From Cantharellus purpuraceus (taxonomy: Eukaryota; Basidiomycota; Agaricomycetes; Cantharellales; Hydnaceae), in NCBI GenBank assembly GCA_025174535.1, contig JALBUN010000045.1, forward strand, positions 2,790,001 to 2,854,000: DNA of 64,000 bases, in the 5' to 3' direction. The notes under the pieces are model-generated. The model saw only the letters and a program-made list of their open reading frames with translations. It was not told the origin of the DNA and made no database searches. This document shows positions 46,792-59,947 of the stretch, one piece after another (the stretch's first letter is position 1; each line of letters starts with the position of its first letter). A program made the translations under genes and the position numbers.

Positions 46792-48213
46792 ATGGCCTCT
46801 GTGTTCCCGATTGCTGCTGGTACTCAGTCTTACGACTGGGGCAAAGTGGGCCTTGGCTCCAAGGTTGCTCAATATGCTCTAAATGGTATTCCTGATTTCA
46901 GCCTCGAGGAATCCAAACCGTATGCCGAGGTTCGCTGCGTAGTTTCAGGTGCCCATTTCTATGTCTCATGCTAAATCTCGCCAAGTTATGGATGGGAACA
47001 CATTCTACATTGCCATCTCGCCTGATAAGCAGTAACGAGAGCCTTGCTGACCATCTAGCAACCAACGTTGACTTAATTGGGTCAAAGATACCTGAGCACT
47101 TCCCGGAGGCTAAGATGGGGAATCTGCCCTTTTTGTTCAAGATACTGGCTATCCAGAAAGCCCTTAGTATTCAGGCTCACCCAGACAAAAAGCTTGCTGA
47201 AAGGTTGCATGCTGAACGTCCGGACCTGTATAAAGGTGCGCATGAGAGAGTGTACAATGATGGGGGATGACATACCTCAAATGTACACAGACGCAAATCA
47301 CAAGCCGGAAATGGCTATCGCCCTGACATCATTCACTGCTCTATGCGGTTTTCGCCCCATATCCGAGATCAGCACTTACCTATCTCATGTCCCCGAATTG
47401 GCTGCCCTCATCCCCCCTACCACCCTCTCGTCCTTCCAGTTCATCAGCACTACCTCCGCCCCAGATCAGTCAAGAAGAGAGGCACTTCGCGACGTTTTTG
47501 CTGCAGTTATGACAACCGCTTTCGATATCGCCAAATCACAGTTACGACTTCTCGTAGGAAGGTACAAATCGGGCGGACACACACCCGAAGAAGCGGCCGT
47601 GCGTGAACTGATAATAGAACTGGACCGCCAGTTTCCGGATGATATTGGTGTATTTTGTGTCTACCTCTTGAACGTGGTTAATTTGCAGCCCGGGGAAGCC
47701 ATCTTCCTTGGGGCAGGCGAGCCGCATGCATACGTAGCTGGAGGCAAGGCCTGTGGTGATTATTTCTATATACTCGCACTGATTCTCGTTTTAGATATTG
47801 TGGAGACGATGGCTACTTCTGACAATGTCCTTCGTGCTGGCTTGACGCCAAAGACGCGCGATGTGCCTAACCTCGTCTCGTCGCTCACATACCATGCAAG
47901 CCCACCCTCTGCACATATTGTTACGCCTGCCCATTTCTCACGCGGTTCGGAACGCACGAAGTTGTATAATCCTCCCATTCCGGAATTCGCAGTTTTAATG
48001 ACACACATTTCCGGGGGGGATAAAGAGACCCACGACAACTTAGAAGGACCAAGCATCTTGATAGTGACCGCAGGGAGTGGTCAGGTTGCATGGTCAGCCG
48101 GCAAGCCGCTTGCAGTTAAAGAAGGATCTGTGCTGTTTGTGGGGGCGAATACACGGGTGACATTCGAAGCCAGCGAAGAGATGACACTCTTCCGTGCCTT
48201 TGTAGAAGCGTAA
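46792..48213 (+). CDS. PMI40: Mannose-6-phosphate isomerase
   Basis: Starts MASVFPIAAGTQSYDWGKVG. Zinc-site and substrate blocks of type I phosphomannose isomerase are visible: ELWMGTHSTLPS after the first intron, LPFLFKILAIQKALSIQAHP, then DANHKPEMAIALTSFTALCG, which includes the NHKPE motif. Further on come LQPGEAIFLGAGEPHAYVAG, TMATSDNVLRAGLTPKTRDV and the C-terminal cupin-like part with SILIVTAGSGQVAW. It ends TLFRAFVEA. The enzyme converts fructose-6-phosphate to mannose-6-phosphate in the cytosol for GDP-mannose, cell-wall mannan and glycosylation. Introns are near 46925-46980, 47238-47283 and 47756-47793, the last rejoining KAC|DIVETM. About 430 residues, the normal length. Confidence 0.92.
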
Positions 48214-48269
48214 TGCCTTTCACGTGTAGACGTACTGCTTGCATATTGACATTGTTTCAACGAGCATCG

Positions 48270-50012
48270 TTATCCATCATCCCCTGAATTATCATCTGAA
48301 GCCTCAAGAGAAGGCCAAAACGTCTCGATCTCCCCACTTTCACCGTGCTCAAGCGCCTTCACAACATGCCAGAAAAGGCTCTCTGCATCTTCTGCTGATT
48401 GATCTGCAATTTCTGTCCAAAATGGAGGCAGCTGTGGAACAATGAGGGTCCGTGGATTTGAGGTACAAGACACTTTGGGGTTCCAATGTCGTGTATAAAA
48501 GAAAGAGAAGTCCACACAACCTGTCCGAGGGCCATTCTCTCCACCTGATGACGTAACAGCCAAGAGGTATGGTGCGAGGATATCCTTTGCATTGCCAGGT
48601 GATGAGTCCGCCTCTGTCCACAGATACAGAATATCTGAGAGGAGCTGGTCTGCATCATCCCACTTAATTGCATAAAGACTCACATTTTCCCTGGGGACAA
48701 GATAGCGTCCCATCCCCCATCTGTAAAATACGTACTACATTGGCGGCCTTGCCCTCTGGCAAAGACCCGGGAGCAAATACAATAACCGCGGTATCGATAG
48801 CGGATTGCTCTGGTGCCGTATCCTCTGCGCCACTGGTTGCAGCTTGGTCTGAGATGGTTTGAACTGAGGCATGCACAGATACGGGAAAGGCTATCGGACA
48901 GCTAATGATCGCGATGCCACATAGGTATACAGGCTCCTCATTAGTCAATTTAGATAGGGTTGTTCCCGGCAAGTAATCTCGGGATGCAATGACGAAATCC
49001 GCGGTCAGAATATCAGGTGCTTCTTCCAATTGAATTGAAGCGCGGGCAGTCTCCGAAGTCGAAGCTTCGGTTGGAAGACGAAGCGAAAGGATTTTCCGAC
49101 CGAGAATGTACGTGCCACCTTGAACAGCACATGATCTGAAAACAGTGTGGGTGCAGAACCAAGGTCTGTCACAGAAAACGCACCGACAGAATCCTTGTGC
49201 CAACTCCCCTAGACCCCCGTAATGCCCTATCAAGAAGGACGAATTACCGTAGCGCCCTGCCGAACGCAGGAATCCACGTAAACGTTTGAGAGCGGGCAGC
49301 GTAGGATCTTCCAAAATATCCCATGACATGATATATTCAAACTGTAATTACTACTCACCTGACGACGTGGAGCAGTAGGCTAATGCGTAAAGAATTGCTT
49401 CGCAGGCTTCCTCGCCTAACGAAAATTTATCTCTCATAAAGTCCATAAACGGTCTATCCTCTTGCCCTGTGACTTCTACCTGGTCTTCAAAATTTCCGGC
49501 CGAAAATTGAAGAAACCGCATAAGCTTTCTCTTGTCGACAAGTGAAATATCGCGAGCTTTGAACACATCCTCCTTATTACCAGGAACCCGCTCCAGTGTG
49601 TCATGACGGTATATATATAACGCATCGAGGAGCTTGAACTGGCCATATCGTGATACACCAGAAAGGATCAGGGCGTTTATGAGTGGTCCTGCAGAAGGAA
49701 TGAGAGCTGGAGCAAGAGAGAGGGAATATGAACGTGAAAAGGGTAGTGCATCATCTGAGGAAGAAGAGAAATTGGAATAGTGGGAGAGTGAAGAATGTGG
49801 CCATTGAAGCAGTTCTTCATGAGAGAGGGTAGCTTCATCTGCACCATAGTAAGAGTTTTGATCAACATGTAGTACTTTGAAGCCAGCCTTGGCCAAAGCA
49901 CTAGGAGAGATGTTAACCAGCAACTTATGTTCCTCTCGAACTCAACTCACGCAGCAGTTATAGACTGTGTCAATCCGGTTCCCAGCACAAGCACGTCGAA
50001 GTGCGTATCCAT
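48270..50012 (-). CDS. MRS6: Rab escort protein (Rab geranylgeranyltransferase component A)
   Basis: The N-terminal MDTHFDVLVLGTGLTQSITA contains the GxG dinucleotide-fold motif shared with RabGDI, completed after an intron by ALAKAGFKVLHVDQNSYYG. Then come LIPSAGPLINALILSGVSRY, QFKLLDALYIYRHDTLERVP, FEDQVEVTGQEDRPFMDFMR and ALKRLRGFLRSAGRYGNSSF. IGHYGGLGELAQGFCR is the conserved Rab-binding platform sequence. CAVQGGTYILGRKILSLRLP follows. The C-terminus is acidic, ending ASDDNSGDDG. The length and the insert after SSSSDDALPFS fit REP better than GDI. REP presents new Rab GTPases to the prenylating enzyme. Its start codon is 29 bp from that of MED10 on the other strand. About five introns. 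Confidence 0.85.
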
Positions 50013-50018
50013 TAGTGC

Positions 50019-50030
50019 GATCACGTGATC
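50019..50030. promoter_or_regulatory. GATCACGTGATC palindrome between divergent start codons
   Basis: A perfect 12-bp palindrome with an E-box core lies inside the 29-bp gap between the ATGs of the Rab escort protein (-) and MED10 (+). The TCACGTGA core also precedes the acyl-CoA dehydrogenase gene. It may be a bidirectional promoter element or lie in overlapping leaders. Confidence 0.5.
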
Positions 50031-50041
50031 TTTACCGATTC

Positions 50042-50731
50042 ATGGCCACTCGAGGCACATCCTCCGTCGCAGACCCACACTCTCCTCGTTCATCTCAATC
50101 ACCACCTCCCGAAGAACTCGGCGCAGTGCATGACGAACTGCTCGGCCTCGCACACGCTCTATTTAACCTCGGCACCACCGTCCTTAACGACTCTACCAAA
50201 GAAAAACCAGGCTTAGATGGTGTCATTTCACCAAAACCTGTTGGGGCTCGGGTGTGAGCAATACTTGTTGCATACTGGGCTATGATATTAACTTGCAGAA
50301 GGAATGAGGTCGTGCAGCATCTGGCAGCGATCGAAGATCTTGCGCACGACGTCAAGACCTTGATCCCGTACCAAGTCCTCGCGTAAGTTATTATAAACCT
50401 GATTAAATGACCATTAATCAAGTCGTATAGTGAAATTGACAATGGACGAAATCCTATGATTTTGACGCGCGAGCGCATCGAGCGTGCTGCGATCGAAAAT
50501 CAGTTTATGAATGGAAAGATTGCTGCTGTGCAGGTAATGGAACACGCCTTAGTTTTATCTAGTGGTCACTTTACATTTATTATCCTCCAGTCATACAAAT
50601 CACTACTTGACACTGCCCTTGCCGAGCACTTTCCTGAACTTACGCCTCACCTAGAAGCCCATCCGACAGCCGGCATCAACGGGACAGAGGAGCCACCACC
50701 AATAAATGGCAAAGTAGAGTTTGAGGGATGA
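50042..50731 (+). CDS. MED10: Mediator complex subunit 10
   Basis: Four exons: MATRGTSSVADPHSPRSSQS, LGAVHDELLGLAHALFNLGT, then EVVQHLAAIEDLAHDVKTLI with PYQVLAEIDNGRNPMILTRE, and ENQFMNGKIAAVQ joined to SYKSLLDTALAEHFPEL. The segment xIPxxVLxxIDxGRNP followed by a TRE-type helix is the MED10/NUT2 signature. MED10 is an essential subunit of the Mediator middle module in the nucleus. The predicted length of about 180 residues fits. The C-terminal tail (PPPINGKVEFEG) is unconserved. The start is chosen at the first ATG before the conserved helix and is supported by the short gap to the divergent neighbour. Confidence 0.85.
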
Positions 50732-50844
50732 GATGGCCCCACTGCTGAGCTTGCGAGACTTCTGCTATGCTACTTGTATTCTTATTTTGTAGTACAATCA
50801 GAGCCATAAAAGGGAATTGTGTGGTATTATAGTTTTCGTCTACT

Positions 50845-51994
50845 CTAATCTTTCTCTCCATATGCCAACAGCCATCTCTCTACTTCGTCTGGCTTCATCA
50901 CCCGCCATTGCCCTCGTGTTTTCTCATCTTCATCTGGCGACAACGACACAATACCAATTTCTACCTCGCCGGCCTTGAAGTCGGTGGCATGCACCGTTGA
51001 GATAGCCTCGATTGCGATCTTATTTGGAAATCAGCATAAACAGTAGAAACAGCATCATGTTACCCACATCGATGACCTCAGCCCTGCCCAAGGTATCCCC
51101 AGCCTTCTTTGCGTCTACTTCTCCAGGCGCACCACCGCCCCCCCCTCCGCCTCGTTCGCTCTCTGCTGCTAACCTCTTCCACTTCTTCTCGAGGTGATTC
51201 ATTGCCTCCTGCTGCTTTTGTCCAGCAGCCGTAGCATGGAAGCCAACAAAGTAGCCCGCAGGATCAAGCTTAAAGATTTGAGGTCCAAATTCCGCATCTG
51301 GTCCAATAAGTATCATGGCTGTGGAATGGTGTAGAATTGATGAGAAAGGTCAAGTGAAGACGAAGGATGCTACACACCAATGCCTAGTGGCCGCATCGCT
51401 GCGCGCTGTGTATAAACCTGATTAACGTTGGCGAGGCGACGTGCGAGGGCGTCTGGCGTGATTTCATATCCATACTTATATCTCCAGTCGGCCGCCTCTG
51501 CGCGTGCACGCGCGACCTGTGCACGAGCGTCCGCTGCAGTGGTGGTATGTAAGTTGAAGGGTACGTAGTAGGAGATATGAACGGTACACACCAATGAGGC
51601 CAGTCATCACACAGCCTATGGTGGGCGTGATGCTGAATAGATGTGTCACTGTGTCTGCATCAAGAAGCTTGTCCTAAAATCGCCATTTAGAAAGCATGTC
51701 GTCGCCTTCTAGAGACGCGGGACTGACGGGAACTTTCTTCTGAGTGATGACCACAGCCGTGTCCTTTCCTCGTACTGAAACAGCGGTGTGTCCAGAACCC
51801 GAGATTGCCTTGAAAGCGTACTCTATAAAGAAAATAATTGATGTTTGCCCCGCAATCAGGAAGGTGACCATGCGCACCGACTTGGTACAAACGACCCTCC
51901 GGAGAGAAGACAGTAAGATATCTAGCGGCAATTTCAGGTCAAAAAGCAAAGAAAGATGAGACATTCCAGACCTATCGTATGAAGTACGAGACAT
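50845..51994 (-). CDS. SCL1: 20S proteasome subunit alpha 1 (PSMA6/Scl1)
   Basis: Minus-strand exons give [20 protein letters not shown] followed by [19 protein letters not shown], the N-terminal gate and proteasome alpha signature. Then come [91 protein letters not shown] and [20 protein letters not shown]. Further on is [20 protein letters not shown]. The insert [20 protein letters not shown] is a Gly-rich low-complexity loop. The C-terminus ends WLLAYGEKD. This matches alpha 1 (PSMA6, yeast Scl1), part of the outer ring of the 20S core. About six introns of 50-70 bp. RPN10, another proteasome subunit, lies 166 bp upstream on the same strand. Confidence 0.93.
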
Positions 51995-52160
51995 GCTGGG
52001 TGGTAGAATAAGTTGAGCAGCAGACGCGTACGCGTCACGTCCACGGCAGCTTCCGAAATGCCCAAAGCGGCTCGGCTTATGCAATCATTATAAGAAACAA
52101 AGAATCACAGGAACTCGCTTTGCTTCTAGATATGCTGTGCAAGGAAATAATGGCTAAACA

Positions 52161-53450
52161 TCATTTTTTGGCTGAATCATCTTGATCCTCCTGCATGCTC
52201 ATTGCGATAGCCTTCGCTATTGCTTCCTCTTCAGTCATCTCTTCATCATTTGGCTCATTCGCTGCACTCGCTGGCCCACTCCCTTTTGCTTCCGAAGCAT
52301 CTGTCATGTCCACGTCCTCACCAGTCTGATGTGACATTGCGAGCGCTTGTGCGAGAAGAGCTTCTTCATCATCTGGATCGACTTCTTCTCTCAAATGTGA
52401 GGTTGGCGCTGCCGTGGTGGATGGCGCGGAGGTAGGGAGCGCCTGTGCCGAGGTGGATGCCTCAGAGATGGAAGGCAATATGGTATTTTCCGCGGCGGTT
52501 GCAGCAGGTGCAGGTGCAGACGCTGAGGCAGCTTGTCGTGCTCGTTCTTCTTCCAGAGACATCCGTAATGCCTGTAGATTAGCATTACACGAGGAGCATC
52601 AACGAGACGCCAATACCAATCAGAGACGAGAGTAAGACGCACCATGGCAAGTTCGGGATCAAGGGAAGGATCTATGCCGAACTCGAAGCTGTTGCTCGCA
52701 GCCGCTGCACCCGATCCCGACGCCTCGCCTTCTGCCCCACCACCGGGTAGCTCCTCACGGAGGATGGGAGAGGAGAGAATAATGTCTGAAAGAATGTCAG
52801 GACCTGGTGGAATAGTCAGGAAATGACTGTGATGTGATGTGAGAAGTTGAAGTAGCACGCCAAATGCATATTCGCACACCTATTGTCGCCACTGATCACA
52901 TTATCCACAAACGCCTTCAATACGGGCTCGTTCTTATCCCTGCCTTCCTCGTCGCCAAAGCAGACAACGTCGACAGCCACATTGTTCTTCTTGAGCTTCT
53001 TTGCCAAGCGAACCATGCTTTTCTCGTCCGCTCCAACACCAGTGAGGGGGGAACCAATAAAGAGAATGATACGCTGCCGTAGGTTCTTGTTCTGTCGATG
53101 CTTCAAAGCAAGTTGTGCAACACTAAGGGAGGTCGGAATGTCCGGTTGCCCAGAGATACGCTGCGAGGAGGTATGTAACCCTTGGAGAATCTGACCAAGA
53201 TCTTTGGTATGCGTCACAAGAACCTCGGGACTACTCTCATGAGCAGCTCAACAGACTATGAGAAAGTGGACACGCACCCCTTCCCTGCACTTGTCATGCA
53301 GCCTACTGTGTTTTCTGGGTTGGAGTCGATCTTGGAGTTAAACACTGTGGTTACTGCATCTGATTGTGCTTCAAAACGTGTCGGTTGGTAGTCTCCATTC
53401 CGCATGTATTCGGAATTATCGATAATCATCATAGTGGCTTCGAGCGGCAT
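52161..53450 (-). CDS. RPN10: 26S proteasome ubiquitin receptor RPN10
   Basis: The start [20 protein letters not shown] opens the VWA domain. It continues with [74 protein letters not shown] and [45 protein letters not shown] sequence leads into ubiquitin-interacting motifs; the visible ones are [16 protein letters not shown] and [13 protein letters not shown], plus the Met-Ser helix before EEERARQ. RPN10 binds polyubiquitin on substrates and stabilises the lid-base joint of the 19S particle. The long Ala/Pro/Thr spacer between the UIMs is low in complexity. Four to five introns. The start codon was set by the conserved MxLEATMxxIDNSE block rather than an upstream in-frame extension. Confidence 0.93.
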
Positions 53451-53907
53451 ATTGACGACCTGCTGGTTCTCGAGGTGACGCGTCAAACGCGAAAAGTAGG
53501 CGCCAGCGGTGTTCAAAGGACTGATTAGTAAGCTTCTCACGAGCCCTTCTGTAGAATCCCTTCATAAATGACACAGCTTGTCTGCTCCATCAGTGATTCA
53601 TGGCTAGAGCGGATTGGCAGAATTTTCAGTAGACAAGCCGCATTAGAGTACCGACAATGTCCGACAGGCTCAGACTGACTTCAGCACCTACAGCATCATG
53701 GGCGCAAACTGGGGAGATTTCATTGACAGGTCGTATGTTAAGCTATATGCACGAAGCGCATTATTCGTGCGTTATAAGATCTCGGTCGAGGAAAAGGTGA
53801 AGAGCGGAGAAAGAAAAGGAAATAAAGGAGTATTGACAAGTCATGTCTAAAGCAAATCGCATCCTGGAGAAAAATGATCACCCCCTTGTCTTGTGTTTCA
53901 GATCCGC

Positions 53908-55588
<1,681 letters not shown>

Positions 55589-56704
55589 TTTAGTTTGACG
55601 GTGGTGAAAGTGAGTTCGTGAAAAAAAAGCAGCAGGAAAGGACAAAAGAGACCGCTACTATATGAGTGAAGGTGGGGATGCTGAGTAGTGCGCTGCGGCG
55701 AGGGGAGGTGCGGCTAGCTGACCTTTTGTGTGATCGCGGAAAGAACCTAACAACAGGGCAAAGGGTAGACGCCCATACTTCGGACCTAGTAAATTGATTC
55801 TCAGACATCCACGCAGCACAAGAGTTCCACCTTATCGATAGGTTTAAAAATGTTCAATCGCCTTTCTATCCTCAATATTATGTTACATAACAGCACTCTA
55901 AATGTCCCCCACACCCCCTCTTTATTTTTTCACTTATTTCAGGCAGTGAAATCTTGCAGTTTTGCCAGCCGTGGCTGCGCAGTCCACGTTGCCCATTATC
56001 GATGGCAACCACGAAAAGTTCAAGCTCTCGTCTCTTGAATAACACGAACACGATTCATCATGATACGAAACGGCCGGGACCTTCACAGATTGGGGTGTTC
56101 AGGGGGAAATCCTGTCGATCATCGATGTGATCAATTATTACAAGGAAGCAGTGAAACACTGGAGTGACATGATTCCAAGGACAATCTTTTGTGGTTGACA
56201 AGACCTCGAGCTGATATAGACCTCCGTGACATTTTTGGACAGCAGCTCTGAGAGCCTGCTATAGTAACACAAACGCCTTCTGTGATGACAGAAAACAACT
56301 CTCTACCGTGCTTGCAAGAGCTGGCTTAGCCAGATGGCTTTTGAACTGTGTTTACTCCTTTGGCTCTAGTAAATGCAGAAATACTTATATAGACCCACCA
56401 GACTGTCCCCCAATGATAGGCCCACATGCCCGGCCCGGTCCATCACGCTGTATCATTAACACTCAAGTCAGAAGAGATCTACTTAGCTACTTACTAGTAG
56501 CACTGGTTGTGTTAGAGTTGATCAATTGAGTACTATGAATTTGGCCCCTTACATCTCGTTTGAATGAATCAAAACTTACATCATGTGGTTTAGTGGATCA
56601 TTACAAATCCCGCTGTAAGTCTCGAGCTTGATCGATAGCCTTAGGAGTGACTGACCGCTGAGTTCGAAATATGTTGCCCTTGAGCTCTTTTCCATTCGTT
56701 CACA
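55589..56704. other. Intergenic between actin and FUR1, about 1.1 kb
   Basis: Contains both divergent promoters. No coding frame or RNA gene recognised. Pyrimidine-rich stretches near 55595-55640 (on the minus strand) and 55905-55935 are the only notable features and are typical of strong fungal promoters. Confidence 0.45.
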
Positions 56705-57943
<1,239 letters not shown>

Positions 57944-59328
57944 GCATGCTGACTGGGTCACACAGCTAGGCACCTCGTTTTATATGTTGTGTATCACGGG
58001 TCGAAAGGTAGACAATAGGCTACTTTATCGGAGACTTGGTTATGTAATTTATATCTTTCCAACCTCCGGCTGACACATTGTAATTGCTGGGTAGCCTTGG
58101 TGTTGAACCGACCAGCTATGGAATTTTCAGTCGGTCTGGAACTCAAAAACTCAGCACTCCACGTCTCACATGTACACCCCTGCCAAATCGCTCTGGAACA
58201 CGGAGCCGATTAAGAATTCAATCTTTGCAAGTCTGTCCGAGTGGGACATTACTACCAGAAGAATTTGAGATGCTTGTTGACCCTAGTGGTTGATAGAGGG
58301 GAGGTCAGCTGACTGTGTATCTGGTGAGCATCACTCTTAGGACTTAGATCGCAGATGCATCATGTTCCTTGTGCCCCCCTTTCACCCTCCCTTTTTCCAT
58401 GATCAACATTTTCTGCCGTTCGCTTCCCTGCTACATTGCGTGATTCAGTCCGATTGGTTTTCCGTGGTCTCGTACGTTTTCGGTCGTCGATTCTGATCCA
58501 CGCCATCCGATGTCGCCTATTATGGTACCTCTACAAGTTTGTCTCTAGTCTTAAACTCGCGATCGACTTCCATGCTCGCTGCCACGGTTCCCATCCTCTG
58601 TTTCATCCTGTGTCTTTGGCTCAGTAGGGTCATCTTGTGATTTCATCATTCATTGATCGATGTAGTCTACAGCTCTAGCTTATGCAATTGAGTTCCCGCA
58701 ATAACTGATCCAGATATCACATGCATGGAGGACAAGACACCAGGCTTCCGGATATGGCTCACTACTCCAATAAGCAACTCTTGATCCAGTCTACCCAAGA
58801 CCTCGAGCCTGTGTAGATCTTCGGTTGCGATACTAGTGCCATAAGTTCAGGGGAGCAAGTTATTCAGGTATGCCTGAGCGTCACATAAAGCGCATCACAG
58901 TTTTGAAACCGTTGATCGTGCCGTAATTATCTATTCAGGAATAAAGTGTGTCTGAGTTTTTGATGGTTCAGAATCAACTCGGGTCCAGGACGAGGGGCAG
59001 TAGCAACAAATGATGCAGTTAAATATACGAGCTCTCACCTAAAGCAATCCGTAGCCTCGCCAAGGTATATGATTTGAGCTAGCCACCATTGTTTGTGGAA
59101 GAAAGTCCATGGCTTCGTTACATGGACAGCCCAGGATCAAGCTTACTTATAGTAATGCAGAGCAGGGAGTATGGATTATAGCCAGAGGGGTGGCTCACAG
59201 GCTCTACTGCATGAGGAGTCGCAATGAGAGTTTATAATATTAACCTTTGGACACCAGGCCTTCAAAAAGCTCAGATTAGCTCATGTATTTCCACGTTCCT
59301 ATTTCAGCCATCCACCACTAACGCTAGT
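57944..59328. other. Intergenic, about 1.4 kb, no gene seen
   Basis: Short frames only, with no recognisable motif on either strand. A hydrophobic 21-codon frame near 58572-58640 is too short to support. Confidence 0.4.
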
Positions 59329-59868
59329 CTAGGCTTCCGCTTCCGTCTCGAGAGCCTGCAACTTCCTCCGCTTGGTAAGTTCCTTTGTCCGTCGGATGAA
59401 ACTACAATGTACCCATTGTCAGCAAGCCGATACGCGACATAATAATGGCCATTGTATCTCGTGAGCTGGAAAGAACACTCACTCATCGTATTGACATCTA
59501 AAATCAGGAGAAAGGACAGGCGGCCATCAGACTATGCTTCCTAAAGTGTATATAAGTAAACGTACAGCTCATACGCGTGTCTAACGAAAAACGAAAATTT
59601 AATACGGTATAACAACCTTCTGTACGAAAAGAGCGCCCTCACCGTTCGTGGTTACATTCCCAGGGAAGATATGCATTCTTCCGACGGCACAGATTCAATG
59701 GAATGAGGAGGCTGAGAGTGAGCACAACAACCAAAATGTTCGACCGTCAAAGCCATTCCAATTAAAACAACATATGGCAGGAACTCACGAGGAGCATCCA
59801 TCCCGGTAGCCCAGCGGTACTTTATGTGCCTTCAGCTCTTCTTGAGAAGCGGTTTTTGACTGAGCCAT
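59329..59868 (-). CDS. NADH dehydrogenase complex I subunit NDUFB7 (B18)
   Basis: Five small exons on the minus strand encode about 85 residues. Exon 1 reads MAQSKTASQEELKAHKVPLG then YRDGCS. Exon 2 reads LLIPLNLCRRKNAYLPWECN then HE, and a 15-nt exon (ACACGCGTATGAGCT) supplies most of RHAYEL. The next exon gives CQYDD, and the last FIRRTKELTKRRKLQALETE then AEA. Both CX9C pairs are intact: C-SSLLIPLNL-C and C-NHERHAYEL-C, the twin-CX9C pattern of a protein oxidised by Mia40 in the intermembrane space. NDUFB7 is an accessory subunit of the complex I membrane arm. The start ATG 59868 is 79 bp from the URB1 start on the other strand. The model rests entirely on the joined exons, so no long frame marks it. 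Confidence 0.85.
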
Positions 59869-59947
59869 GTTCAGTCCCGCGTGGGCGCTAATGGGTGTTA
59901 CCTAACCTCACAATAGCTCCGCTCAAGATTTGGTATTTTTTTGTTGG

